Shown piece by piece: positions 43,136-55,248 of a DNA stretch of 64,000 nt. Within the stretch, counting starts at the first letter, position 1, and every line of letters begins with the position of its first letter. Source of the DNA: Neoceratodus forsteri (lineage: Eukaryota; Chordata; Ceratodontiformes; Ceratodontidae); contig CM057456.1 of the NCBI GenBank assembly GCA_016271365.2, forward strand, positions 665,349,501 through 665,413,500, given 5' to 3'. The notes beneath the pieces are model-generated. The model was given only the letters and a program-made list of their open reading frames with translations, had not been told where the DNA came from and searched no databases. The position numbers and the translations under genes were made by a program.

Positions 43136-45540
43136 CTTCTAAGAGTGGGGTTATTCTAGATGCCCTACAGGGGGCATGCCTTAGACAACTAGTATTGGAG
43201 CCCACTTGAGAGGGAACAATCTTAGACCTGGTTCTCTCAAATGGAGATGAGGAGAGGATCACAGATGTAGAAGTGGGTAGCCATCTGGGAACTAGTGACC
43301 ATCGAACAGTATGGTTCACAATAAACACAACAATAGAGTCAAGCCATACAAAGACAAAGGTATTGGATTTTAGGAGGCTGACTTTGTCAAATAGGTGAGT
43401 GCCTAAGGAATGCACTAGCAAATGGGCAGGAAAAAGGGGTGGAAGAACAATGGGGAATAATAAAACTGCCATCACAGAGGTAACAAGCCTTTGTGTAAAG
43501 CAAATAAACAAAATGAAATGAGGTAAAAACCACTATGGTTCTCAAAGGAAGTGGCAGTGAAGGTTCAAGAGAAAAAAGCATTCAGGAAGTACAAGGAATC
43601 ACAGAAGGAGGAGGACAGAGAACTGTATCAGTTAAAGCAAAGGAAGCTGGGAAGGCAGTCAGAACAGCAAAGGCCCAAACCGAGAAAAAAGATAGCCAAC
43701 TCAGTTAAGAAGGAGGATAAAACCTTTTATAGGTACATCAGGAGTCAAGTAAGACCAAGGAGGGATAGTGAGGCTTAGTAAAGAGGAGGAGGGTGGGCAG
43801 AGGTGACTGTGAAAAGGCAGAGATACTAAACAAATACTTTTGCTCAGTATTTACAAAGGAAGAGGAAGTACCTAAAACAAACAGTAGAAACACTCTGGAT
43901 ACAGAAGTTGATACCAGCCCATTTACAGAAGAAAGGGTTCTGAAAGAACTCTTAAAACTGAAGGTGGACAAAGCAATGGGGCCTGATGGGATTCATCCCA
44001 GAATTCTAAAAGAACTAAGGGTAGAATGAGTGACACCACTGACTACCCTCTTTAACAAATCATGGGAGGATGGGGTGCTACCCGAGGACTGGAGGAGGGC
44101 AGATGTAATTCCTCTTCACAAAAGTGGGAGCAAGGCAGAAGCAGGAAACTACAGACCTGTTAGTTTAACCTCAGTGGTAGGGAAAATGATGGAATCACTT
44201 CTGAAGGAAAGAATTGTTGAGTATCAAGAGGCCAGAGGGGCACAGGACCCAAAGCAGCATGGATTCACAGTGGGAAGGTCATGCCAGACAAATCTGATAG
44301 ATTTCTTTGACTGGGTAACCAAAGTAGTTGATCAGGGAGGGGCTGTGGACATGGCCTACCTAGACTTTAGCAAGGCATTTGACACAGTCTCGCACAAAAG
44401 ATTAATATACAAGTTAGCCAGCCTGGGAGTGGGTCCCAAGATGACAGCCTGGGTAAAGAATTGGCTGGAGAATAGGACACAGAGAGTAATAGTAAATGGA
44501 GTCCACTCTGAAAAAAGGGGGGTTAGTAGTGGGGTACCTCAGGGTTCAGTATTAGGACCGGTCCTCTTCAATGTCTTTATAAGCGACATTGCAGAGGGAC
44601 TGGAAGGAAAAGTATGTCTCTTTGCAGATGACACAAAGATCTGCAACAGAGTTGATGCACAAGGTGGAGTGGAAAGGATGAGAAGGGACTTGGCAAGGTT
44701 AGAGGAATGGTCAAATGTATGGCAGCTTAGATTCAATGCTAAGAAGTGCAAGGTAATGCACCTGGGAAACAAAAACCCAGGGGAAGAGTACACAATGGGG
44801 GGTGAGATACTAACAACAACAAAAATGGAAAGGGACCTGGGGGTAGTCATATCAGATGACCTAAAGGTGGGAAAGCAATGTGAGAGGGCAGCAAGGAGGG
44901 CTGGGGGGATACTTGGATGCATAGGAAGAGGCATCACCAGTAGAAAACAGGAAGTTATTATTCCTCTGTACAGACAGCTAGTGAGACCCCATCTGGAGTA
45001 CTGCGTGCAGTTCTGGAGACCCAATCTCCGCAAAGACATAGACAGGATGGAAGCTGTCAGAGGAGAGCAACTAAAATGGTGCAGGGTCTGCACGAAAGAC
45101 ATATGAAGAGAGACTTAAGGAGCTTAATATGTATAGCCTCGAGGAAAGGAGGAGGGAGACATGATAGAAACTTTCAAGTACCTCAAGGGAATCAACAACG
45201 TCCAAGAGGTAGCATCTTTCAAAAAGAGGTGTGCAGAACAAGGGGCACAATTTGAAGATAGAAGAATGGCTCAGAGGTAATTTAAGAGTATTTTTCTCAA
45301 GAGGGTTGTGGATGTATGGAGCGGCCTTCCGGAGGAGGTTGTGGAGTCAAAAACAGTGGTGGAATTCAAGCATGCATGGGACAGTCATAAGGCAATTCTA
45401 GGGGGTGGGGGTAGGAAGAAGTAGGCTGCTGGTTAACTAGGACCTGCAGCTTATCCATCAGGTAGGGAAATGGGCAGACTGGGTGGGCCAAGCAGTCCTT
45501 ATTTGCCGTCAAATTCTATGTTTCTATGTTTCTATGTATT
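43136..45540 (+). mobile_element. CR1-type LINE (CR1-f), young, 5'-truncated
   Basis: Starts within the endonuclease end (GTILDLVLSNGDEERI and SDHRTVWF near 43210-43320) and runs through RT to a 3' end with ATTCTATGTTTCTATGTTTCTATG-like octamers at 45521-45537. It matches the second copy at 61595-62690 almost base for base, suggesting recent activity of the subfamily. It is inserted in the 3' UTR of L2-f. Confidence 0.9.
43551..45106 (+). pseudogene. CR1-f reverse transcriptase, almost intact
   Basis: 43551-43778 encodes the basic linker. 43793-45106 is one frame interrupted by a single TGA at 44027-44029. Blocks include VLKELLKLKVDKAMGPDGIH, DWRRADVIPLHKSGSK, YRPVSLTSVVGKMMES, AYLDFSKAFDTVSHKR (first catalytic Asp), SSGVPQGSVLGPVLFN, KVCLFADDTKICN (FADD box) and MERDLGVVISDDLKVG. 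The last 15 residues are shifted. Best-preserved RT in the window. Host-genome consequence: none beyond the insertion. Confidence 0.92.
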
Positions 45541-45788
45541 TCCACACTGCATGCACTTAAGTGAGACTATATGTACTGTGTATTCATTTCTTTGTCCATT
45601 ACATTGTTTTTTCTTCTTTTTTCTTCCCATGTACTGTCGCATTGCCTGTACTGATGTATGACTATGTGTATTGTTTATGACCTTGTGTAATGCAGGTCCA
45701 CCTTGCAAATGTGCTTGCTCAACGGTGTACGCCTGGATAAATAAGGATTTTGACTGATTGTTGGATTGATTGATTGATTGATTGATTC
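45541..45788 (+). mobile_element. L2-f 3' UTR continued, (GATT)n tail
   Basis: Resumes directly after the CR1 octamers and ends with ATAAATAAGGATTTTGAC and a (GATT)n tract at about 45764-45788. An LINE 3' end with a short tandem tail and no other head in view fits the missing end of L2-f, cut by CR1-f. Confidence 0.6.
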
Positions 45789-46021
45789 AAGGTAATACAG
45801 AACCATTCAAGATATACAACTTAATCAACATCCAGAAATGTACATGTTGACATAAATGATGTAATACTTCTAGTTGATCATTTAACTCTAGCTGAATAAA
45901 GTTTGGTGTGAAAATGTTTTTTGCATTAGGGTTGTGTTTATTTTCAAGCATTCTGTATGTTTCTCATCATGGAACCAGGAATTTTGAGTTTTGACTGCCA
46001 CTGTTGTCAGAACTCTGAGAC

Positions 46022-46360
46022 ATAGTCCATTCAGAGGCAAAATAATCTAGTGGCTAGAGCACAGCTTTGGGAACCAGTAGACATGACATCCAGAGTCATG
46101 TCTCATCAGTCACTCACTGGGTTGCTCTGAGCAAGTTGTTTGACCTCAGTCCTTCAGTTCATTTAGCTGTTGAGGTAGCATGGCCTAGTGGTTAGAACAT
46201 TGGGTTGGGTTCAAAGCAACTAGAGCAAAGTACTGACTGTGTCAGCTACCAATGTTCTAATCTACCCCACTGCAGAAATGGGTAGAAGCAGAAACCAACT
46301 GAAAACAAAAGATGTTGCATCTTGGATTGGCTATCTCAGATAAGAATAAGTCAGTTTCCC
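46022..46360 (+). mobile_element. tRNA-derived SINE, possibly two heads in tandem
   Basis: A first tRNA-like head (CTAGTGGCTAGAGCAC near 46031) is followed by a MIR-like core (GCTCTGAGCAAGTTGTTTGACC). A second head has an A box TGGCCTAGTGGTTAG at 46181-46195 and a B-box-like GGTTCAAAG near 46208. The tail GCAGAAATGGGTAGAAGCAG ... GATGTTGCATCTTG equals that of the split SINE at 39.83 kb. Both heads are decayed. Confidence 0.65.
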
Positions 46361-47198
46361 ACATCTTTAACATGATTTTCAGTATGTTATTATGTACATT
46401 TAGTTTGTGTCTTACAATTCTGTTAGTTATGTGTCTTCTCAAGTCTTCTGTGTGCCAGGGCTGACCAGCTTTAGTTCCCTGTTCTCTCATCCAAAGAACT
46501 CAAGAAGACACTCTTATATAAGTTAATATGGATGCTTGGTGTGTCTCTTATGGGTATAAGAAAGTTATCTTATGCATTCTTTGTGTCAGAGACCCACAAA
46601 TCAAAGATGAGCAGTCCTGGTGCCATAATGATTCAAGAGGAGAACCTTTTTATCCAAAAGAGACACTTGTAACACTCCTGTAAACCTATTGTAGATTTCA
46701 CAAAACTTTTTTATAAATTAGATTTTTATGTTATAAACAATGACTTTGTGCATGGCATGAGTAATGCTAGTGAAAAGCTTGTTATTACAGCACAGCACAT
46801 AAACCACTCTTAAGGAAATTAGTGTGTTTCACTTGCAGCTGGAAAGAGTGTTATGTTTGGTTAGGAGCATCACATTATGCTCCCATTATCTGTAAGAACA
46901 ACAGTGATGAAAGTGGTGGACAAGAAGTCACAAACCCAAACAAGGTCTGGTCAGAGCTGATACAGCTGTGCAGAGCTTTTATGAGCACCGGAGTATGCCA
47001 TGTTCAAGGTGGCAGTGATGACAGAACTGCGCACGTGCGATACTTGCACATGCACAGTCTGATTCAATGGTCTTCTTGTGCACGGTGGCCATCACTTCCT
47101 CATTTGTGGAAGAAAAAGAAGTGCCCCACAAAGTGGGTGTGTTTTTACAGCCAGCAGAGGGGAAGGGACGCTTAGTCAAGACCACTGGAAACTGTGCC
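46361..47198. other. Unassigned sequence
   Basis: No gene, known element or hairpin recognised. Open frames here are short and lack domain signals. Confidence 0.35.
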
Positions 47199-47255
47199 AG
47201 AGCACTGTAGAAGCACACTGGACAGCAGTCCGATCACGTGCTTCTACAGTGCTCT
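47199..47255. repeat. Perfect 18-bp hairpin with inner hairpin
   Basis: AGAGCACTGTAGAAGCAC at 47199-47216 pairs perfectly with 47238-47255. The 21-base spacer holds its own GGAC/GTCC mini-stem. The resulting 57-nt stem could be a structural RNA, a small hairpin precursor or the end of a foldback element. Nothing nearby decides between these. Confidence 0.75.
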
Positions 47256-49679
47256 TCTAAAGAGATGATGATGATGGCATAACATCTGGAGACTTCTGCC
47301 CATGCAGCCATAAAAAGTACAACACTTTTGCAGTGACCTCATAAATTGACTGTAACTTATACTCTAGTTAATAACTTATACTTATTACTTTCGTGAAACT
47401 TGGTCTGCACCTGCTAACTCTGGAATCTGTTGGCTACACCTAAACCTGCCAGCCCTCCAATATTACCCATACTGCCAGCACTAGGCCATCCCTTGGACTT
47501 CAGCCACTGCACTTTCACTTCACAGATGCCTTAAGGGTGTGCAGTGGTTACTAGACCTATACTCACCTCAGTCATTCCACTCACCCCTTTTACAGAGATA
47601 CCCTTCCCTGCTATGAAAACAGTAGCATTCACATATAATCTACATCACTTTTACTTTATATTCTTATACTCTTTAGGAATCCTTGTAAATATGTTCATAT
47701 GCTGGGACAATAAAAATACTATCTTGAAAACTTGGGCTCACAATCAAATAAGGAAACAACATTATGTTTGGACCTCTTCATTTCCTAATCATAATGATTT
47801 CAGTCAAGTTTTTACTCTGCTTCTTTGAACAACTGCACTTTCTACACCCAACAGCTACACAACAAAATACAAGCAAGCAAACATGACTGGCATTATCCAA
47901 TGTACATTTTCACTTATTATTTTGTCAGTTTGGACCAAAGCCGATAGCCAAATATTCTGGGGCACTGAGTGTGAATATTCAGAGTATTCAAGAAAAAGTA
48001 CTCAAACAGCTCTAAATTACATACAAAGACAAACCAGTAGGAGGACTATGATTACTGCACTACCTTCTTTAACTGCCCTAATGGCAGAGTATTTAGAACC
48101 TCAGCAGTTGCACTTCACTCAATTCAGCCTTTAGTTATAGAACAGTACTACCAAAATACCTGGATTAAGTAAACAATTCTATACAAAATGTGTCCACATG
48201 ATGCAACAATTTGAAATGCTTGACATGTTTTAGTTATTTATTCAGTTACAGTCTTCTCTTCAGGAATACCCTAATGCAAATAAATGTTTCATTTGATAGG
48301 TTCCCAGGGGGTGCATAATTACAGCAAATACAGTCATCCAGGGAACACGAAATACTTGCACATACAGTGGTGTTCAGTTTTGGGTTCCCATATCAATCAA
48401 TATATTGAATAAAGAACAGCTGAGAACAGTTAGGGAGATCACTTTGCACTTGCCTATCTTGAAGTTTGCCAGCTGACAACTAGAATCCATAGACTAAAGG
48501 GATTGTGTAGACACATACATATAGGACAACACCGGTTCTGTTCAATGCCACTTGACTGTTTAGCAACCTTGCAGATGAGGAAGCATAATTTTAACATTTA
48601 AAACAGCAAGCATTACAACTAGTTGCCCTGTAAATGAGGCTGTAGTGAAAGCAGTATCCAGATATCATTATACACAATGAAACCTGCTATTGGGTGCCAT
48701 TGTATGTTGAAAATACATGATAAGAAGAAGCATAACTTGTTTACAAATACTCTTAACTTTTTATTTTACAACTCTGGCAATTCTTTATAAGATAGGGTTT
48801 CAATGGAAGGTTGTGCCAGTGCTTAGTTGATTTATGTGCAAAGGTTGCACCCTATATTTGTTTTGTAATCTTAGACAATGCCAGTATTTGTGGGGTTTTT
48901 TTGGGGGGGAGGGGGTAAACATTATAGGATTCTTCCATGTAACTAAGTAGACAACCAAATAAATGTAAAGATTCAAAAAAAACATTATATCATAGCTGGT
49001 GGCACACTATAATGACTGGATTTCCAGTCCTGATAAAATGCCATAATAAACCATTGAATTCCATAATAACTCGATAGTGAGTAATTACGGCATTTTCCTC
49101 CTTCACTGTATTTGTGGAAGTGGGGCACCTGCTCAGGGACACACTTGCTTGCACACATGCAGTTTACAGTTTTCCCCCTGTTGAAACTTTGCACCAGTTA
49201 TTATAATAATTATGCCTGTGCAAAGTTTGTTTTATGAGGATTTTCCACACACCCTCGCTCTTGGGGTTTATGGATTGTCACACACCCTCATAATACACAC
49301 CTGCAAAGGCATTATTCTCTATGTACTGTATAAAAGTCTACATTTGTGAATACCATCATCTTCTATGTTCTGGGGATTGCAAAGTTGGTCCCTTATATAA
49401 TATAGAATTATATTCATTTGTTGAAGTATTTAATAAAAAAAATATTATCTAAAATACTAAACAGCAGGTACAGTATTAACTAAAATTAATGTTTTGGAAC
49501 AATTATGTTTACTGCAGCAGTTTTTAATGTTGTTTAATTATTGGTCTTTCAACTTTTTAACATTCAAAAAGTACTTTCTCCAATGTCTCTTTAAAAAATA
49601 TCTGATTGTCACCAAGTGACCTCTCAGTTGAGGTGTTTATGACATCACAGTCTGTTATCTTGGTACTATGATATAGAGA
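47256..49679. other. Unassigned AT-rich sequence
   Basis: About 2.4 kb with no recognised gene or repeat. Several 60-95-residue open frames occur on both strands; none shows a domain, codon bias or splice-supported structure. A host gene intron is possible but not supported. Confidence 0.35.
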
Positions 49680-49833
49680 ATAGTGCATGGGCAAGCATGT
49701 GCAACCAGCCTATTGTACCACTGAGGGGTTTTGATTACCTCAGACCTCAAGAGCGAAGCTCAAGAGGTCCATGGTAATCAGAACCCCGAGGTGGCACAAT
49801 AGGCTGGTTGTGCATAAGGGTTGCCATGCACTA
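49680..49833. repeat. Foldback element, arms about 69 bp
   Basis: Left arm 49680-49748 and right arm 49764-49833 are complementary over nearly their full length (TAGTGCATGG at the start and CCATGCACTA at the end), around a 15-base centre (AAGAGCGAAGCTCAA) that is itself partly palindromic. A MITE-like foldback; no clear target duplication seen. Confidence 0.85.
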
Positions 49834-50292
49834 TTTTTTATAGTGTATGGTCCCCCATTGCCAAAGTTTTCTGTTTTAAATTTTTGAAATGAAAAAAAAA
49901 AATGTATTCGTTGCTCCATCGTGTTCTGGGAGTTGGAGCTGGTTGCTATGTTTACATGTGTGGTTGCTAGGGAGCAGATATCCCTACGTTTATTGCATAG
50001 CCTTCTATTGGCTGTCAATGGGATGTGGGAGGGATTTTCAAGAAAAAAACATAGCGGCGTATGTCTCGGTTAGCTAGAGGATGTGGGCTCAGAGGAGACG
50101 ATTACTTGTAAGTTATTTAAATATCTGGTTCTAATTTTGATGAAGCTGAGGTTATCTGGTTGATCCTGCATTTGTTTTTCGCTTATGTGCCTGTTCATGT
50201 TTGCATCACTGGTTCGGGGATCTTGCCACCAATGGTGCTGTTGCTGCTGCCAGGAGGGCTCGCGGCCAGTTTACAGTTCTGGTAGAACCTCT

Positions 50293-50384
50293 AGAGCTTT
50301 TCCAAATGTTGTTGTACCACAATGTACTACAATCACATTCCATGACCTTTTGAACTGTGGTACAACAACATTTGGAAAGGCTCT
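50293..50384. repeat. Foldback, 29-bp arms
   Basis: AGAGC(T)TTTCCAAATGTTG begins the left arm (50293-50321). The right arm (50356-50384) is its complement with one or two mismatches. The 34-base spacer holds a diverged extra copy of part of the arm. Confidence 0.8.
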
Positions 50385-50639
50385 GATTTCTATACATAAT
50401 AACACCTGACTATACACTATATAATAATTAGTGCACTATTATGTAATAAAATCTTGCTGAACACTCATATGCAACCTTCATGTTTTATTATGCCAAATGT
50501 ACTGCAAAACATGGAAAAAGCGAGTGGCATTTCAAACAAGGCTTTGTCAATATCATCAATTTTGCTTCATGTTGCATAATGCAAATGTGATATGAACAAA
50601 GGTGATATACATAGATGTAATGCCAAGTGCTGAGGTGAC

Positions 50640-51150
50640 ATTGAATCTGTGAGTTGCACCCAGTAGCAGACAGGGTTGGGGTAGAACCATGCCTGGCGGC
50701 AGAGGTTCAGGTCAGGGCTTGTGCTCCTTAGGAGCTCCAGTAAAGCCATGGCCAGTGACAGATGTTGGCTTTAGGGGTACAGCTATGCCTGGTGGAAGAG
50801 GTTTGTTTAAAGTTTACTTTTTGGGAGCCCACATAGAGCTGCAGCTAATGACAGATGTGAGGACTGGCAGTAGAGTTGCACCCAGAAGCAAAGATTCAGG
50901 TCTGGGCTGCCACTCCTAAGAAGCGCACATAAAGATGCACCAAGCAGCAGGCAGAAGAAATTTGGATTGTGGCTCCCACTCCCCTGGAATCCACATTCAA
51001 AGCCTCTATTGGCAGAAGCTGAGGTCAAAGCTCTCTGTCTCCTCAGCTGCCTTTTTAGAGTAGTGCACAGTGACAGAAGCTGAGTTTAGGGCTCATGCTC
51101 CTTGGGAGCCCAAATAGCCATGCCCTACAGCAGAAGTTTGGGTCAGGGAA
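50640..51150 (+). repeat. Degenerate tandem repeat, roughly 70-85 bp units
   Basis: Phrases such as GGGAGCCCA(C/A)ATAG, CAGTGACAGA(T/A)G and GCAGAGGTTCAGGTCAGGG recur about six times with much divergence and uneven spacing. No coding sense. An old minisatellite. Confidence 0.6.
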
Positions 51151-51510
51151 GTTTGGAAAGAATTAACAACTGCATTTCTTATTTCAATGATACATAATTT
51201 TAAATTTTGTCTTAACTAACCCTCCTAACCTCCAAGGCAATAGTGTCTAGCTTATGTCCAAGTTATTTTATTGAGTTTTTATCCCACTTAAATGGCCACA
51301 ATGAAAAGTTGTTTTTAAAAATCAAGTAATTCAGGAGTTGAATTATTGTTTTGTCCATACTGAACATTTGCACCAAACCAAGCCATAGTCATTTATTTCT
51401 TTACAATAGTTCTGGGATAGATGTAGTTGAGTTAGTGAAGTTGTATATTATCTACACAGAGTGAGATATTACACAAAGTTGCACTAACTTTAATTCCTCT
51501 AATCCTTGGA

Positions 51511-51775
51511 GTCGAACAGTTCTAAATAAATGTTAACAATTAAATGGAAGAGGAGTCGAACAGTTCTAAATAAATGTTAACAATTAAATGGAAGAGGAGT
51601 CGAACAGTTCTAAATAAATGTTAATAATTAAATGGAAGAGGAGTCGAACAGTTCTAAATAAATGTTAAGAAATTAAATGGAAGAGGAGTCGAACAGTTCT
51701 AAATAAATGTTAACAATTAAATGGAAGAGGAGTCGAACAGTTCTAAATAAATGTTAACAATTAAAAGGAAGAGTG
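51511..51775 (+). repeat. 44-bp minisatellite, six near-identical units
   Basis: Units beginning GTCGAACAGTTCTAAATAAA start at 51511, 51555, 51599, 51643, 51688 and 51732. The fourth has one extra base; the rest differ at one or two positions. High identity indicates recent expansion and likely length polymorphism. Confidence 0.97.
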
Positions 51776-52817
51776 GGCAACCTCGACTAGTAATTGAACC
51801 AAGTACGAACCTAGAAAAAGCAAGACAAATACATTTAACTGATACCCTGGATTGTGATCAAGTGCCTGTATATCATTAATAAAAATAAATGGGAACCTGT
51901 ATTTCCTTAAAAAAAAGAGAACGGGAATTTCCATTCTACTTGATCTAATGCTTTTTCTCCATTTACTGGTAAAAATAAATTCTGGTTCTTTAATCACTTT
52001 TGCCCATGACAAGATGTGAAATACTTTTTTTTAAATATACAAAGCTAGTCTTCATTTCAAAAAGAAACCTATCAGCAGATAAAACTACAGCACCATCATT
52101 TTCAGACTACTAATAAAAATGAGAACAGCTAGAAATCTTAAGCCTCTTTATTTATTTTCATATCTTTACCATGGTGTCTGTCAGTACTTAACAGGTGAAC
52201 TTGTAAAGGCAAAATGTGATCAAGACACTATTGTTACAAGGGCAGTAATTAGGAGCCTGAATCATGAAAATTAAATTGTAGAAAAATCTACTAGTACTCT
52301 GTTAAATATGTGCTGGGAGGAGGCTTGAGAGAACCAATTAGGAAAAATAGTTCAAGATATGAATAGTATGGTGAAAAAATATATCTTCAATCGATCTTTG
52401 ATCCACAAACATTTGTAGACCCAAATGTATTTAGTAATATTGCAAAGGATAAAGGATACAGCACAGCAGGATGACAAGGCTACAGTTCAATAAACATCTT
52501 CTTTTAATTTTTGTTACAGCTTTATCAGGAGTTAATTTTCAAGGAAAAGCTTTTCATGTCTGTGAAAAAAAGTTGCAAGTGAAAACATTAGCCAGGTCAA
52601 GATTAAGTGCAAATTTTTGGTATGAAACTCTTTCTAATAAATGGCAAGACATAATGCCAAACAAGACTTGTCTAGGTGGCTATACAACTAAACAACCAAT
52701 AACCCCATGTTGATAGAATGCACCTTTTAAGGAAACCTGAGACAAAAATGGTCACCCCCTTTTTCCTGATTTCCAGTTCTTCTGTAAATGAGATGGTTTC
52801 ATTTTTACTGAAAACCT
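51776..52817. other. Unassigned AT-rich sequence
   Basis: No recognised gene or mobile element. An 80-residue open frame at 52471-52713 (plus) has no domain signal. Confidence 0.35.
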
Positions 52818-52818
52818 T

Positions 52819-54670
52819 GGCCCAGATATTCAAAAGGGTTGCACATGGCGCAACAGTGTTGCACCATGCACAACCCACTGATGCGCCCTGGTGTGATATT
52901 CAAAAGGGGAAAGTGTGCGGCACAAATCCCAATGTGCCAGTGCTCATCAGTAATGCATGCAGGTGCAGGTAGTGGGGGCGTGCCCATGCATACTCAGCAC
53001 AGCCCGATATTCAGCCCGGGATGTGCGGAGCCATGCATGCACAACCCTTACCTGTGCCAGCACAAAGTTACACCAAAAAAAAGGAGCAAGGGCTGTCCAC
53101 CCACAGGTGAGTTGTCATATTGCAGGGCACAACACGGCAGCTGCCACCTGTGGGTGGCCACCCGTGCTCTGGCTGCACCTCCGTGGTGGCAGCCCCCCCC
53201 ATGCCCGATTGCGGGCATCAGTAAAAAAATGATTAATCCAAAATCCCTGGTGGTCCAGTGGACCACTACCCGCCCGATCGCGGGCTAAGTTAAAAAGAAA
53301 CCTCAATCCCTGGTGGTCCAGTGGACCGCTGCCCACCTGATCGCGGGCTTCAGTAAATGACAGAAAAATCCTAAATCCCTGGTGGTCCAGTGGACCACTG
53401 CCCGATCACGGGCTTCAGTAAATGACAGAAAAATCCTAAATCCCTGGTGGTCCAGTGGACCTGTCTGCCCGATCACGGGCTGAAGTAAAATTAGAATAAA
53501 ACTATTATCCCTGGTGGTCCAGTGGACCTGTCCGCCTGATCAGGGCTGAATTAAATAAATAAGAACAATATTATCCCTAGTGGTCAAGGGGGACCCCCCT
53601 CCCCACCTGCCCACTGATTCCCACAGCCCCGCTCCCCCCTGGTCAGCGACGGGCGGCAGCACCCCATCCACCTGCCGCCCCACTGCCCGCCAACTGACAC
53701 CATCGGTAGAGCTGCATGCTCATTGGTCCAGAGCGTGAGCCAATGGACATGCAGCCCATACCATACTACACATTCCAGATATGTGAATGGATCCATTCAC
53801 ATATCTGTAATGTGTAGTATGGTATGGACTGCACGCCCATTGGCTCATGCTGTGGACCAACGGGGCATACAGCCCTACCAACAGTGTCAGTCGGTGGGCG
53901 GGGCAGCGCAGGCTGGTGGGTGCTGCCACCCACCGCTGACTGGGGGAGCATGGCAGTGAGGATCAGGGCGGGTGGGAGGGGGTCCCCTGGACCACAGGGA
54001 TAATATTGTTCTTATTTATTTAATTCAGCCCTGATCGGGCGGACAGGTCCATTGGACCACCAGGGATAATAGTTTTATTCTAGTTTTACTTCAGCCCATG
54101 ATCGGGCAGCGGTCCACTGGACCACCAGGGATTTAGGATTTTTCTGTCATTTACTGAAGCCTGCGATCGGGTGGGGCAACGGTCCACTGGACCACCAGGG
54201 ATTTATGATTATTCTTTTTTTACTGCAGCCTGCGATCGGGCTGTGGGGCACATTGCCACACTGCAGGGGGCATCAGTCCCCAACGGCTGCTGCCTGGCAT
54301 GGCGCCAGGTGCAAGTCATCAGGGATCAGCTCACCTGCATGCAAATGGGGCCATAATGATGTGCAAATGGCCCCATGTGTGCCTTGCATACATTATGGCC
54401 CCATTTGCATGTCAACTTTTGAATATCATGGTTGCTGCGCCTTGCACAATGGAACCTGCGTTCGCACATCCCCATGCTCCACTCTGGCCACTGGCACTGG
54501 CACAGTGCCACTGTGCCATGTGCACTACGGGTGGCCAGGGTGCTATATTCAATGCTGCTGAGTCATGGCGCAGCTCCGTTGAATGTCGCCCAGTCCATGC
54601 CCCTGTGCAGCCAAGTTGATCTGCACCCAGGCTTGTGCCACAGCCTGGCGCAGTTTGAATATCTGGGCCC
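52819..54670. mobile_element. Large foldback DNA transposon (1.85 kb), non-autonomous
   Basis: The ends GGCCCAGATATTCAAA (52819-52834) and its exact complement (54655-54670) form 16-bp terminal inverted repeats. Inside, five tandem units of about 60 bp containing CCCTGGTGGTCCAGTGGACC occupy 53240-53580. The inverted counterparts lie at 53990-54240, around a near-perfect palindrome at 53757-53826. The element is GC-rich and lacks a transposase ORF. The superfamily is uncertain; the GGGCCC end recalls the MITE at 38984. Confidence 0.8.
53757..53826. repeat. Central 70-bp palindrome
   Basis: Arms CCATACCATACTACACATT ... and complement meet at GGATCC, centred between 53791 and 53792. Only one or two positions are mismatched over about 35 bp per arm. 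It could extrude as a cruciform. Confidence 0.9.
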
Positions 54671-54679
54671 TAGAGTATA

Positions 54680-55198
54680 AAAGTTTTGTTCTGTGTTGCT
54701 GTTTGCTATGACAACTTGCTTATTTTATGAGCCAGAGTTCTCATAAAATGAAGGAGTATGTACATTTTTCTGTATGAAAAGTGTATGTTTTTTAATGTAT
54801 TTAAAATCACATTGTATAATGTGTAATTTCTGAATTTTTTAAGAGTGCCCAATTTTGGGGGCTATACACTTTTTATCAATGAACTTAAAACTATCTTGCA
54901 AACTATCTAGCTAAACTTGTATAAATCCTCCCACTTGTTTAAAGAAGATTTTGTAGGATGTTAAAAGAAACCCATTTGAATCTGGCACTTTATCAGGTTT
55001 AATTTGTAAGTTAACTCTAATGACTTCTTTAAAAGTTATGTATTTTCTATGGAAGCCCACTTCTGAGTCCAATATATGAGGAAAAATCACCTTCTCAAGG
55101 AACGATTTGATCTGAAGAGGTTGTTACAATTTGAGTCTTACTGTATAATTCTGTACGAATCTTTCAACAAATGAATATTTTCCTCTACTGTATGTCTG

Positions 55199-55248
<50 letters not shown>

